DNA of 58,050 nucleotides from Prevotella sp. UBA3288 (GCA_002361655.1 DETM01000029.1:561-58610); one strand, 5' to 3'. Counted from the stretch's first letter, positions 41,886 to 51,390 are shown. The notes: generated from the sequence alone by a model not told the origin. Translations and numbers: made by a program.

Positions 41886-43040
41886 ATGAGACGTAAAGTA
41901 TCATACATAGCACTGATTGGCGTGCTGGTGACCCTCGCAATGGGCTGCCGGCGCGAACCTATTTTGCATCTGCCCGGCTATAACGACATCACCTTCGAGA
42001 TACCGGTCGTCGACCTCGAACTGGAGACGCTCTGGGACTACGAGATCGAATATGGCATCGAATACGACTGGAGGGCCGAGTGGTACTACGACTGGGATGA
42101 GGAGGACGTGTCCGTCTTCGGAAATATAGGTTACGACCAGCCCACCATCTTCAATGTGCGCCGCTACTATACGAACGACATTCCTTATTCGCCGCACAAC
42201 AGCGTGCTGTCGGACGTCATTCAGGGCAACACCTTCAGGGGCGACTACAACTGGGGCTTCTGGGACATCCTGGTGTGGAGCGAGATAACACCGCTGCACG
42301 ACGACGCACAGAGCCTGGTGCTCGACGAGAAACTCGACTCCGTGACGGCCACCACCAACCAGACGATGCGCACCACCCGCTATCAGGCACCGTCGTTTAC
42401 GCGGTCCTTCTACCAGCCGGAACAACTGTTCTCTGCCTATGAGCAGGCCGTGGAAATCGACAAGAGCCTGGAGGGCTTCGTCTACGATGAGGCACGCAAA
42501 GTGTGGGTCAAACAGTTGAACATGATGCTGCGGCCTATCACATATATCTATCTGACGCAGGTCATCCTGCATCATAACAACAACAAGATACAGGGCGTCG
42601 ACGGCTCGGCCAACTTCTCGGGCATGGCCATGACCACCAACCTGAACACCGGTGTGACGGGAAAGACTCCGATCACCGTGGGATATAATGTCCGTCTGAA
42701 GAAAAACTGCGACATGAACGGCGAGCGGGTCGACATCGCCGGCGGACGACTGCTGACCTTCGGCATCCCCGACTGCAACCCGATGCTCATCAACCGCTAC
42801 GAGGAGGTGAATGACAAGGTGAACCACTATATGGATGTGAACATGCAGTTCAACAATGGTATCGACTCCACCTTTGTCTTCGACATCACCGAACAGGTGC
42901 GCCGCCACTGGAAGGGCGGGGTGATCACCATCGAGTTGGACATGGACACCATACCCGTTCCACGGCGCAGCGGCGGCTCGGCCTTCGATGCCGTGGTCAA
43001 GGACTACGAGGATGGCGGCACCCACGAGTTTGAGATGTGA
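41886..43040 (+). CDS. DUF5119-like fimbrial lipoprotein
   Basis: 384 aa. A lipoprotein signal peptide with the lipid cysteine in 'TLAMGCRREP' is followed by the acidic, tryptophan-rich 'YDITFEIPV'-like start typical of DUF5119 proteins. A beta-rich body follows ('YIYLTQVILHHNNNK', 'RRHWKGGVITIELDMDTI'). DUF5119 members neighbour DUF3575 and fimbrillin genes in Bacteroidota and are thought to serve as anchor or accessory fimbrial subunits, similar in place to FimB/Mfa2. It starts 2 bp after the DUF3575 stop, so the two are tightly coupled. Confidence 0.75.
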   Translation: MRRKVSYIALIGVLVTLAMGCRREPILHLPGYNDITFEIPVVDLELETLWDYEIEYGIEYDWRAEWYYDWDEEDVSVFGNIGYDQPTIFNVRRYYTNDIPYSPHNSVLSDVIQGNTFRGDYNWGFWDILVWSEITPLHDDAQSLVLDEKLDSVTATTNQTMRTTRYQAPSFTRSFYQPEQLFSAYEQAVEIDKSLEGFVYDEARKVWVKQLNMMLRPITYIYLTQVILHHNNNKIQGVDGSANFSGMAMTTNLNTGVTGKTPITVGYNVRLKKNCDMNGERVDIAGGRLLTFGIPDCNPMLINRYEEVNDKVNHYMDVNMQFNNGIDSTFVFDITEQVRRHWKGGVITIELDMDTIPVPRRSGGSAFDAVVKDYEDGGTHEFEM

Positions 43041-43068
43041 CGTAAGAGAAATGAATGATAACCAATAT

Positions 43069-44727
43069 ATGACAACAATGAAGCAACAGACAAGACCCTT
43101 TGTCCTTGTGGCACTCGCGGTAGCCCTTGCCGTAGGGTGTACCAACGACAACGCGCTTGAGGGCGGCGACACCCCGTCGCCTGCCACCGGCAAGATGATG
43201 GCCATCGACTTCTCAAGCATGGCCAAGGCCAAGACCCGCGCCACCCATGAGCAGTCGGCATCGTTGCTGGGCTACAAGTTCTATGTCTTTGGCACCAAGA
43301 CCAGAGGCACGGCAGCCCCTTCGACGATTTTCGACAACTATCTTGTGCAGTACACATCGGGCACTGCCGGTACGACCGACAGCAACAGCAGTGACTGGGA
43401 ATACGCCGGACTCACCTCGAAGAAGGGAGCCACCCAGGGCGTGAAATACTGGGACTACAGCAGTAGCCGCTTCGACTTCGTGGCCGCCAGCGGACTGGCC
43501 GATACGGAGGTGATCAAAAACACCACCGACGGCATGCGTATCCGCGTCGGCAGTGCCGATGCGATGACCGGCATCTACGTCTCCGACCGCTACACGGCGA
43601 CACCGGTGGCGCGGGATGCCACGGCCACAGAGCCTGCCACCAGGGCCTATGGCGACATCGTGCAACTGCAGTTCCGTCGACTCGGCGCCCAGATCCGTAT
43701 CGGATTCTACGAGACGGTGCCCGGCTATGCCGTGAAAGACCTGGTGTTCTACTACATCGGTGCACCCTCGGGCAGTCGTGAGGTGGGCGTCGGTGCCGCC
43801 TTCCCCGAGTCGGGACAGTACACGGTGACCTACGACGACGCGACGAATGCCGCCCGGGTGAAGTTCGCCGGGGCCGACAATTCCTACAGTTTCTGCAAGT
43901 CGTTCGGCACACTCGACTACACGTCGGTGATGACGCAGGAGGGTATCACGGACCGTCCCTATCTCGATGTCGACGGCACCTCGACGGCCTCTCCCGTCAA
44001 CGCCTTCCTGGGTGCCACATCGACTGATGCCACCTATGCCAAGGGCTCTTACACCATCGACGGCACGCCCAATGTCGTTTCGGCCTTCAAGCCCGTGCTG
44101 CCCAACGAGAACAACTCGATGAAGATGCAGTTGCGTGTCGACTACACGCTGGTGGCCCTCGACGGCTCGTGCGACTCCATCCATGTCCGCGATGCCTATG
44201 TGTCGGTGCCCGCCGACTATCTGAAGTGGAAGCCTAATTATATGTACACGTACCTATTTAAAATAAGTGATAAGAGCAACGGCTTTACAGGCGACGGTGG
44301 CGGCGGCACCATCACCGTGGGTCCCGGTCGCGACCCCGACCCGGACAACGGCGGTGGCGACAACGACCCCATTGTCGACCCCACTACCGGCGAGGTCATA
44401 CCGCCTTACATCCCCGATCCCTCTTATCCCCAGATTCCTGATCCGGATGATCCCTCCAACACCATCCCCGATCCCGATGCACCGTTCATCCCCAATCCTG
44501 TCTATCCCACAGGACCGGAGGGTGATCAGCATGACCCCTCTAATCCTGTGCCGACGCCGGTGATCCCCGATCCCAGCGACCCCACAGGCACTATCCCCGA
44601 CCCGGAGAATCCTGCCGGCCTGTTCCCCATCACCTTCGATGCGGTCGTTGTAGAGGCTGAGGATGCCTCAACGACGGTCTACACCGTGGTCGACGGCACT
44701 GACAACAGTTCTGAGACGGAGCACTAA
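43069..44727 (+). CDS. Fimbrillin-family lipoprotein with Pro/Asp-rich tail
   Basis: 552 aa from ATG 43069; 43051 and 43078 are alternative starts. The lipobox cysteine is in 'ALAVGCTND'. A conserved 'TRA' follows in 'AKAKTRATHEQSASLLGYKF'. Fimbrillin motifs shared with the next genes are 'SSDWEYAGL', 'VKYWDYSSSRFDFVAASG' and 'RIGFYETVPGYAVKDLVFYY'. Where the paralogues have a short linker, this one has about 100 residues of PDP-rich repeats ('IPDPSYPQIPDPDDPSN'). It ends shortly after the shared junction 'LFPITFDAVVVEAED', with almost no C-terminal domain. It may be a tip or anchor variant of the fimbria. It is lipidated and expected to be exported to the outer surface. Confidence 0.8.
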   Translation: MTTMKQQTRPFVLVALAVALAVGCTNDNALEGGDTPSPATGKMMAIDFSSMAKAKTRATHEQSASLLGYKFYVFGTKTRGTAAPSTIFDNYLVQYTSGTAGTTDSNSSDWEYAGLTSKKGATQGVKYWDYSSSRFDFVAASGLADTEVIKNTTDGMRIRVGSADAMTGIYVSDRYTATPVARDATATEPATRAYGDIVQLQFRRLGAQIRIGFYETVPGYAVKDLVFYYIGAPSGSREVGVGAAFPESGQYTVTYDDATNAARVKFAGADNSYSFCKSFGTLDYTSVMTQEGITDRPYLDVDGTSTASPVNAFLGATSTDATYAKGSYTIDGTPNVVSAFKPVLPNENNSMKMQLRVDYTLVALDGSCDSIHVRDAYVSVPADYLKWKPNYMYTYLFKISDKSNGFTGDGGGGTITVGPGRDPDPDNGGGDNDPIVDPTTGEVIPPYIPDPSYPQIPDPDDPSNTIPDPDAPFIPNPVYPTGPEGDQHDPSNPVPTPVIPDPSDPTGTIPDPENPAGLFPITFDAVVVEAEDASTTVYTVVDGTDNSSETEH

Positions 44728-44772
44728 GCAGATAATCCCAGTTGATAAATAAACAATTTAATAATAGTAATT

Positions 44773-47169
44773 ATGAAGAAACAGTATTTTTTCCTCATGG
44801 CTGCCGCAACGCTGACCTTCGTCGGCTGCAGCAATGATTCGATCGTCGACGATCCCGTCTCGCCACCGCCCGTGGCAGAGCAGGAAGTGCCCATCTCGTT
44901 TGGCTCGTTCAGAGCGCAGACCACCCGTGCAGACAAGACCGGTGCGGAGGCTGCAGCACTGTTGGGAAATCAGTTTGTTGTGTCTGGTTACAAGGGTGAT
45001 AAAACATCTCCTGTTGGTAACATTGTCTTCGACAACTATGTTGTGAAGTACATTGAGAACACGGCACATACCACTCAATCGAACTCTACTAACTGGGAAT
45101 ATGTCGGTCAGGAGCGCATCAAACATGCCATCGATCGTGGCATCACCAGTCAGACCATCAAATACTGGGACTACAGCAAGGCTCAGTATGACTTTATTGC
45201 TTGGTCGACAGGTATAAAGACTCCCGTCTACGTCGAGAGCGAATTGGCTGATGGTAAAGTTTTTGTCAGTGCTATAACCCCCGTTGCTGCCACATCTCCT
45301 GCTACAGGTCTTGGGGCGGCCTACACTTTCACCGGTAAGGCTGCTGATCTGAGCCAGTGCTACATCGCTGACCTCGTGACAGTAAAGAAGGCCCAGTATG
45401 CCAGAAGCAATAACGAATATCCTGTGACCTTTAAGTTCCGTCAACTTGGCACCAAGGTGCGTATCGGAATCTATGAGACAGTGCCGGGATACTCGGTGAA
45501 GGATGTGAAATTCTATAGCGCTGCAGCGTCTAATGATGCTCAGGCAACGTATGCTAAATTGTTCACCACTACGGCTAATGAAATTTTCACCGAAGGTGTC
45601 TATACCGTGACCTTCCCGACTGTAGATGCAGATGGAACCGATGCAGACAACAACCAGGCTCATGTAACATTTGCTCCAAAAGCGGGTACCTCACAGAGCA
45701 CTGTTGTTAACTGGGGTGGTCTGAACTACACCATCGCTGAAGAGGGTGAGAAAACCGCAGGTAATGTCTTCCTCGGCCGTAGTTCCAGCACAGCCTCCTA
45801 TGCAGGTAATGCTGATGACAACTACTATGTCGTCTATCTGCCTAACGAGATTGGTACCAACCTGAACCTCCGTGTCAACTACACCCTCGAGTCTATCGAT
45901 GGTTCGGGCGAGGTGATTACCGTAAAGGGTGCCACCGCTCAGGTGCCCGGCATCTATACTCAGTGGAAGCCCGGCTTCGCCTATACCTATCTCTTTAAGA
46001 TCAGCGACAAGACCAATGGCCATACCGGTGTCTATGATCCCACCAAGCCCGATGATACGACGGTCAACAGCGATCCCGCCGGCCTCTATCCTATCACCTT
46101 CGACGCTGTCGTAGTGAATGCAGAGGATAACGACAAGACTCAAGAGACCATCACCCTCGTCAGCACCCCCAGCATCACCACCTATCAGAAAGGTTCTACT
46201 GTGGTTAACGCCGACGAGTACCAAGCCTCAAAGGGCAACATCTTCGTGACAGTCAATGATGGCAATACCGAGAGCACTCCCGACTTGGCAAATGGTAAAC
46301 TGCAGACGCTCACCGGCAAAGCCGCCCTCTACACCATTCCTGCCGGTAAGACCGAGGCAGAGGTCGTTGATGCACTTCAGATGCAGGACGACGATGCTGC
46401 CACTGGCACCATCAAGGGCCGCAGCGGACTGGTGCTGACTGAGGCTACCTCTTCGTTGGTTAATAAGGTTGAGTTCGGTGTTGACGGCAATGCTATTCCA
46501 GTTGGCACCGATCAGGCTCTTCGCTTCACGCCTGCCGCAGGCACTTATGCTTTCGTCTATACGAAGAAGGCTGCTGTTCCGGCCAACAACGTAGAAAAGT
46601 ATCAGGTTGTGACTAAGGCTGCCGGGGTTGATGTTACAGGGTTGTATCGTAATCGTGTAGAAGCACCTGCTGGAGATGTACAGGCTGGCAAGGCTTACTT
46701 CAAAAATCATGCTGAAAACTTCGCAGCAACTACAGTCTTCGTAGGCCAAGGTGTGGGCAACCTCTTTACCGATAATACTGGCACTCATGCTACAACACAG
46801 TATGCCGTTACTGGTACGACATACTACTACGATGACGGCATAACCTATTCACCGGCCACGAACATCGCCTATGCAGACTTCGCAGGTGCTACAGACCTCT
46901 ACACCTTCGATGGTACTGACTATACCCTTAAGACAGACGCTACTCCTGTTAATGGAACGGCATACTATCAGAGAACAGGTGCAGGCACCACTGAAGACCC
47001 CTTTGTCTATACCTATTGCGTCATCCTGCCTCAGCAGACCACAGGTCTCTTCGTTGAGGGATATGGTGCTTGTGCAAACAGTGAAACAGCCGTTGCCGGT
47101 GTCACTTACTTCGACAAGTACACCAAGAACGACGGTGTTTACTACACTAAGATCATTAAAGTACAATAA
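44773..47169 (+). CDS. Long fimbrillin-family lipoprotein (paralogue 2)
   Basis: 798 aa. Lipobox Cys19 lies in 'TLTFVGCSNDS'. Arg52 of 'AQTTRADKTGAEAAALLGNQF' is a plausible trypsin-like maturation site, as used in FimA/Mfa1-type subunits. The fimbrillin domain (about 45-420) contains 'TNWEYVGQ', 'IKYWDYSKAQYDFIAW', 'RIGIYETVPGYSVKDVKFY' and 'WKPGFAYTYLFKISDKTNG'. After the junction 'LYPITFDAVVVNAED' comes a C-terminal region of about 350 residues, with repeated 'YYYDDG'/'AYYQRT'-type strands and the ending 'YYTKIIKVQ'. The N-terminal half is shared with neighbours and the C-terminal half is not. It is the longest of the set and a candidate major or length-variant subunit. Confidence 0.82.
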   Translation: MKKQYFFLMAAATLTFVGCSNDSIVDDPVSPPPVAEQEVPISFGSFRAQTTRADKTGAEAAALLGNQFVVSGYKGDKTSPVGNIVFDNYVVKYIENTAHTTQSNSTNWEYVGQERIKHAIDRGITSQTIKYWDYSKAQYDFIAWSTGIKTPVYVESELADGKVFVSAITPVAATSPATGLGAAYTFTGKAADLSQCYIADLVTVKKAQYARSNNEYPVTFKFRQLGTKVRIGIYETVPGYSVKDVKFYSAAASNDAQATYAKLFTTTANEIFTEGVYTVTFPTVDADGTDADNNQAHVTFAPKAGTSQSTVVNWGGLNYTIAEEGEKTAGNVFLGRSSSTASYAGNADDNYYVVYLPNEIGTNLNLRVNYTLESIDGSGEVITVKGATAQVPGIYTQWKPGFAYTYLFKISDKTNGHTGVYDPTKPDDTTVNSDPAGLYPITFDAVVVNAEDNDKTQETITLVSTPSITTYQKGSTVVNADEYQASKGNIFVTVNDGNTESTPDLANGKLQTLTGKAALYTIPAGKTEAEVVDALQMQDDDAATGTIKGRSGLVLTEATSSLVNKVEFGVDGNAIPVGTDQALRFTPAAGTYAFVYTKKAAVPANNVEKYQVVTKAAGVDVTGLYRNRVEAPAGDVQAGKAYFKNHAENFAATTVFVGQGVGNLFTDNTGTHATTQYAVTGTTYYYDDGITYSPATNIAYADFAGATDLYTFDGTDYTLKTDATPVNGTAYYQRTGAGTTEDPFVYTYCVILPQQTTGLFVEGYGACANSETAVAGVTYFDKYTKNDGVYYTKIIKVQ

Positions 47170-47181
47170 ACTCTCGAGAGA

Positions 47182-47205
47182 GTGGGGGAGTACAACTTCC
47201 CCCAC
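47182..47205 (+). terminator. Hairpin after paralogue 2
   Basis: GTGGGGGA (47182-47189) pairs with TCCCCCAC (47198-47205). It lies 12 bp after the stop and has no T tract, so it may only slow transcription or protect the mRNA 3' end. Confidence 0.55.
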
Positions 47206-47251
47206 TTGACTTCACAAAACTAACGAAAGGCTTATAGTAAAAACGAAAAAA

Positions 47252-49180
47252 ATGAAAACGATGAAAAAGTATTTTTACTTCGCAACTGCCGCCGTGCTGA
47301 TGGCGGGTTGCTCCAGCGACAGCATCGTTGGAGATAATCCGGACTTCCCTGTCAACAGCGATTTGCAGGCCATCTCCTTCAACAGCACCGGTGCTGCTAC
47401 GACCCGTGCAGAGTACACTGGAGCACAGGCTGCAGAAAGGTTGAACAAAAATTTTGTGGTGCAAGGCGTGAAGGGTGATGGAACTACTCAGGACATAGTT
47501 TATAATAACTACAACGTGAACTTTGTGGATGGCACTGCAAATACAACGACCTCTAACACAGCGGGTTGGGAGTATGTGGGCCAATCTGTCCATCCTCATG
47601 CTACCACTGCTGGTATAGGTGCTCAGTCTATAAAATACTGGGACTACAGTGCTTCTCAGTATGACTTTATCGCATACTCGGCAGGTACTGCCACGGCTAT
47701 TGCTACGGGTACTCCTGCTGCTGGTCAGGTTCTAATTTCTGCCATTGATGCATCAAAGATGAATGGTGTGAAGTCAGGAGGTGTTTATACTGATGGTGCT
47801 TATACTGTTGAAGGTGAGGCTACTGATCTCGCTAAAGTCTATATAGCTGATATGGTAACAGCCTATCGTGATCCTATTGCAACCACAGACTATAATAAAG
47901 AGGTAGAATTCAAGTTCCGCTCTCTTTCCGCTAAAGTGCGTATAGCACTCTATGAGACAGTGCCAGGATATAGTGTGAATAATGTGGTTTTTTATACTGA
48001 TGGCTCCACTGCTGCTAATGACGGTAAGGCTCATCTTTACACCACTGGTTCGGATGTGTTCAATAAAAAAGGAAAGTATATCGTATATTTTCCAACAACT
48101 GGATCCTCTAACAGAGGGGCAACCGACTATAATAAGGCTCATTTGGCATTTGAGGCGGCAGCCAGTGGTACTGAGAAGACAAAGACATTTGGCGCTTTGG
48201 ATTATACGAATAAAGGAGCCGATAAGGAGGTTGCCGAGGCTACTGGTAAGATTTATCTCGGTCGCTCATCTAATGCAGCAACCTTCGCAGGTAATACATC
48301 AGAGAATCCCAACTACTACACCGTTGTCATCCCCAACGAGACAGGTGCTGTACTGAACTTGAAGGTCAACTACACTCTTGTTTCTACCGACGGCAGTGGT
48401 GAGGTCATCAACGTAACCGGTGCTACTGCTCAAGTGCCCGCTATTTATGCTGCTTGGAAGTCCGGCTATGCTTACACTTATCTCTTCAAAATTTCGCAGA
48501 ACACGAATGGTGTGACTAATCCAAGTACTGGTCCCGCCGGTCTCTATCCCATCACTTTCGATGCAGTCGTGACCGAGACCGAGGATGGCGTCCAGGAGAC
48601 CATCACCACCGTGGCAGAACCCAGTATCACTACCTATGCTAAGGGTGCTATAAATGACGAGTATAAGACTTCAAGCAATATCTATGTCATGGTTAATGGT
48701 GCTACATTGTCAGCAACAAATGCAAATCTTTATACTGTGACTCTAGCAGATGGTGCTGCCCAGACTGTCAACGAGGCTTCTGTAGCCAATGCAATTAAGA
48801 ATGGTGCATGGGATGGCACAAAGTTCACTGTAACTGATGCCAATACTAAGTCAATGGTTGTCACTACCGCTGACGGTCTTTCTATCGTTACCGAGATTGC
48901 TGCTGCAGATGCACCTGATGGCAATGCCATCACGATAAATGCTGCTAAGTTTACGCCATCTGCAGCAGGCACCTATGTCTTCGAATATGTTAAGACTCAA
49001 CCCGGCTATGATAGTGGAACTACGCTTGAAACTGGAACAAGTCTTAAGGGCTACTACACGGGAACCGGTGAAGTCAAGACACGTTGTTCAGACGCAGGTA
49101 CTGCTGTTGTTGGTACAACCTACTACAAGCAGACAACTGCTGGTGAGTATGTCTACAAGATCATCAAGGTAGTTGAATAA
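47252..49180 (+). CDS. Fimbrillin-family lipoprotein (paralogue 3)
   Basis: 642 aa; ATG 47261 is an alternative start. The lipobox cysteine is in 'VLMAGCSSDS' (Cys20). Arg52 of 'AATTRAEYTGAQAAERLNKNF' matches the maturation-site position of paralogue 2. Shared fimbrillin motifs are 'AGWEYVGQ', 'IKYWDYSASQYDFIAYSAG', 'KVRIALYETVPGYSVNNVVF' and 'WKSGYAYTYLFKISQNTNG'. Then come the junction 'LYPITFDAVVTETED' and a 220-residue C-terminal part ending 'YKIIKVVE'. A tRNA-arm-like hairpin follows 14 bp after the stop. Likely a surface fimbrial subunit made as a lipoprotein precursor. Confidence 0.82.
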   Translation: MKTMKKYFYFATAAVLMAGCSSDSIVGDNPDFPVNSDLQAISFNSTGAATTRAEYTGAQAAERLNKNFVVQGVKGDGTTQDIVYNNYNVNFVDGTANTTTSNTAGWEYVGQSVHPHATTAGIGAQSIKYWDYSASQYDFIAYSAGTATAIATGTPAAGQVLISAIDASKMNGVKSGGVYTDGAYTVEGEATDLAKVYIADMVTAYRDPIATTDYNKEVEFKFRSLSAKVRIALYETVPGYSVNNVVFYTDGSTAANDGKAHLYTTGSDVFNKKGKYIVYFPTTGSSNRGATDYNKAHLAFEAAASGTEKTKTFGALDYTNKGADKEVAEATGKIYLGRSSNAATFAGNTSENPNYYTVVIPNETGAVLNLKVNYTLVSTDGSGEVINVTGATAQVPAIYAAWKSGYAYTYLFKISQNTNGVTNPSTGPAGLYPITFDAVVTETEDGVQETITTVAEPSITTYAKGAINDEYKTSSNIYVMVNGATLSATNANLYTVTLADGAAQTVNEASVANAIKNGAWDGTKFTVTDANTKSMVVTTADGLSIVTEIAAADAPDGNAITINAAKFTPSAAGTYVFEYVKTQPGYDSGTTLETGTSLKGYYTGTGEVKTRCSDAGTAVVGTTYYKQTTAGEYVYKIIKVVE

Positions 49181-49194
49181 CCTTAACCCCTCCA

Positions 49195-49225
49195 AGCCCG
49201 CCGGGGTTCGACTCCCCGTCGGGCT
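49195..49225 (+). other. tRNA-minihelix-like hairpin 1
   Basis: AGCCCGCCGGGG (49195-49206), loop TTCGACT (49207-49213), CCCCGTCGGGCT (49214-49225). A 12-bp stem with one C-T mismatch equals a 7-bp acceptor plus 5-bp T-stem, and the loop fits the tRNA T-loop (TTCRAxY with G53-C61 closing). It is followed by ACAC, not a T tract. No anticodon or D-arm exists; the preceding sequence is the coding end of paralogue 3. Confidence 0.75.
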
Positions 49226-49331
49226 ACACGAACAAAAAATGATAACAACAAGATAAGCCCATGGAGACCGGGTCTTCAGGGAGGAAGAAAGAGAGAGAAT
49301 AAAAACAGATAAGAATGTATAACAAAACTTT

Positions 49332-51350
49332 ATGATAATGAAAACTAGACGATTAGTAGAAAAACTGACCCCCATCTTCATCAAGATTGGTAGGGTAGCA
49401 TTCCTTTTAGGTGCATTTCTCTTCCTGACGGCCTGCGCCACCGACGACTTCACCGGCAGTGAAGAGGCCGCCCGCCAAGCCAATGGCGACAAGGCCATCA
49501 CCTTCGGCTTCGATGTCCCTGCCAGCACTCGTGCCGGAGGGGCTGATGCAGCAACGGCTCTCGGTAATCACTTTATTGTATATGGCGAGAAAGGTGAAAC
49601 CAGCAATGCAAAATACAACGATGGTAATCTGGTGTTCCCAAACTATACTGTGCACTATACGGCCAGCACGGCTTATACTACCACTTCTAATACTAAGGAC
49701 TGGGAGTATGTGGGCGTAACACCAATCTCCACAAGCTATGTGAAGATGTATGATGGATCAACAACAACGAATGTTACAGCAGATGCTCAGACTATCAAGT
49801 ATTGGGACTATGGTGCTACAACATATACTTTCACCGCTGTGTCGGCCAATAAGGAGGATATAGAGAATGGTCGTGTGGTGATTCAGAAGAATACGACAGG
49901 AGCCGAGAATGTTTATCAAAAGGGTTATACCATTACGTTGGCAAAGACGGGTTCTGACCCCTATACTTATCCGCAAGTAGATAAACTCTATTTCGCTGAC
50001 CGTAAAGTAATAAGCACTTCAAGCAACGCTGACCGCAACCAAGAAAATGCTTACGGTGGTAATGTGAAATTCACCTTCCGCAACTTGGTATCTCAGATTC
50101 GTGCCGGTATCTACGAGACGATTCCTGGTTATGATATTTCCGAGATAAAATTCTTTATAACCGGAGATAATGAAGCAAAGGTTTCCACCACCTCTGCCTT
50201 TGGTGCTATCTGCCCCAATAACAAAATAGATAATTATGAAGGTACAATTACCGTAACATATTACTCGGATACCGAAGGGAACGAGAATCAGCCCAAGGTG
50301 ACACAATCTGTGGCGGCAGCAACTGATTTGGTTCTTGGTACTAACTTGAGTACAGTTTCTACCTCCAGTCTACTTGGTACAACTGCAAGTAATCCCACAT
50401 GGGAAACTGCTGGCGGAAGTTTCACGAAGGTGTTCCCCCAGATTAATAATACTACGAATTTAAAACTGAAGTGTAACTACACTCTTTGGAACAGCGTCAC
50501 TCATGAGACTATCACTGTTGAAGGTGCAACCGCCGAAGTGCCTGCCGAGTATCTCAAGTGGAAACCTAACTTCAAGTATACCTATATATTCAAGATAAGC
50601 AAAAATACCAATGGTCAGACTGGCACAGGAACAACACCTGCCGGCCTCTATCCCATTACCTTCGATGCAGTGGAGGTAGTCGCAGAGGATGGCCAGGCCG
50701 AGTACATCACTACCGTCAGCGAGCCCAGCATCACGACGTTTGGCGTAAAGGCTGGCAAATACACCTATAACAAGAATGAATACGAGGCCGGAAGTGACAT
50801 CTATGCAACGATTATGGACGGAAGCAGTGTGGTTGATTTCACTCTTGGTACAAACGTGAATGTCTACAAAGCCACAACTACCGATGCAGCGAACTTCCCG
50901 ATTACGGAAGCATCAGTTGCAGAGTCTCTTGCTGAGATTGCCGGTAGTACAAAGAAGGTAACTACTGAGCTGATGAACACTGATGCTTCTACCTGTTTCA
51001 CTGCCGCTCCAATAAAAGAGGCTACTGTACCAGGTGAGGATGGCGTCAACAAGGCGGTTAAAGCCCTGAAGTTGACTGGAGTGAAAGCGACAACAGCAAC
51101 CACTGCTCTTGTGGTAGAGTACGTCAAGACGGCTGCAACGTACAATACGACGAGCGAGTCACATACTTTTGCTGATGCAGAGGCATTGGCAGCATGGGAA
51201 GCATCTAATTACAATCTTTACACCGATGCTGCTGGCCAAAATCATGCTACTTCTGCAAATAATACAGAAGTCACCTACTACAAGCGTACAAGCGTTAGTA
51301 ATGTTGGTGTCTATGCCTACAAAGTCATCCACGTAGTCGCAGCCCCCTAA
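49332..51350 (+). CDS. Fimbrillin-family lipoprotein (paralogue 4)
   Basis: 672 aa; ATG 49338 is an alternative start. The signal peptide is longer than in the neighbours, with the lipid cysteine at about 35 in 'FLTACATDD'. Arg67 of 'VPASTRAGGADAATALGNHF' is the likely maturation site. Fimbrillin motifs are 'KDWEYVGV', 'IKYWDYGATTYTFTAVS', 'RAGIYETIPGYDISEIKFF' and 'WKPNFKYTYIFKISKNTNG'. The junction 'LYPITFDAVEVVAED' leads into a C-terminal part of about 225 residues ending 'YAYKVIHVVAAP'. A second tRNA-arm-like hairpin follows 9 bp after the stop. It is the most diverged of the four. Confidence 0.82.
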   Translation: MIMKTRRLVEKLTPIFIKIGRVAFLLGAFLFLTACATDDFTGSEEAARQANGDKAITFGFDVPASTRAGGADAATALGNHFIVYGEKGETSNAKYNDGNLVFPNYTVHYTASTAYTTTSNTKDWEYVGVTPISTSYVKMYDGSTTTNVTADAQTIKYWDYGATTYTFTAVSANKEDIENGRVVIQKNTTGAENVYQKGYTITLAKTGSDPYTYPQVDKLYFADRKVISTSSNADRNQENAYGGNVKFTFRNLVSQIRAGIYETIPGYDISEIKFFITGDNEAKVSTTSAFGAICPNNKIDNYEGTITVTYYSDTEGNENQPKVTQSVAAATDLVLGTNLSTVSTSSLLGTTASNPTWETAGGSFTKVFPQINNTTNLKLKCNYTLWNSVTHETITVEGATAEVPAEYLKWKPNFKYTYIFKISKNTNGQTGTGTTPAGLYPITFDAVEVVAEDGQAEYITTVSEPSITTFGVKAGKYTYNKNEYEAGSDIYATIMDGSSVVDFTLGTNVNVYKATTTDAANFPITEASVAESLAEIAGSTKKVTTELMNTDASTCFTAAPIKEATVPGEDGVNKAVKALKLTGVKATTATTALVVEYVKTAATYNTTSESHTFADAEALAAWEASNYNLYTDAAGQNHATSANNTEVTYYKRTSVSNVGVYAYKVIHVVAAP

Positions 51351-51359
51351 CCTCTTATA

Positions 51360-51390
51360 GACTTGCCGAGGTTCGACTCCTCGGCGAGTC
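51360..51390 (+). other. tRNA-minihelix-like hairpin 2
   Basis: GACTTGCCGAGG (51360-51371), loop TTCGACT (51372-51378), CCTCGGCGAGTC (51379-51390). It has a 12-bp stem with one T-G pair and the same loop as hairpin 1. Four base pairs differ from hairpin 1 by double, pairing-preserving changes. It is followed by ACAC and no T tract. Confidence 0.8.

Noticed and set aside
49195..51390. Two possible tRNA genes
   Set aside because: Only the acceptor/T-arm part exists. The upstream bases are the ends of fimbrillin genes, with no D-arm or anticodon arm.
49195..51390. Ordinary Rho-independent terminators
   Set aside because: Stems are strong, but neither is followed by a T tract, and the loop is an exact, conserved T-loop. 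They may still affect transcription.
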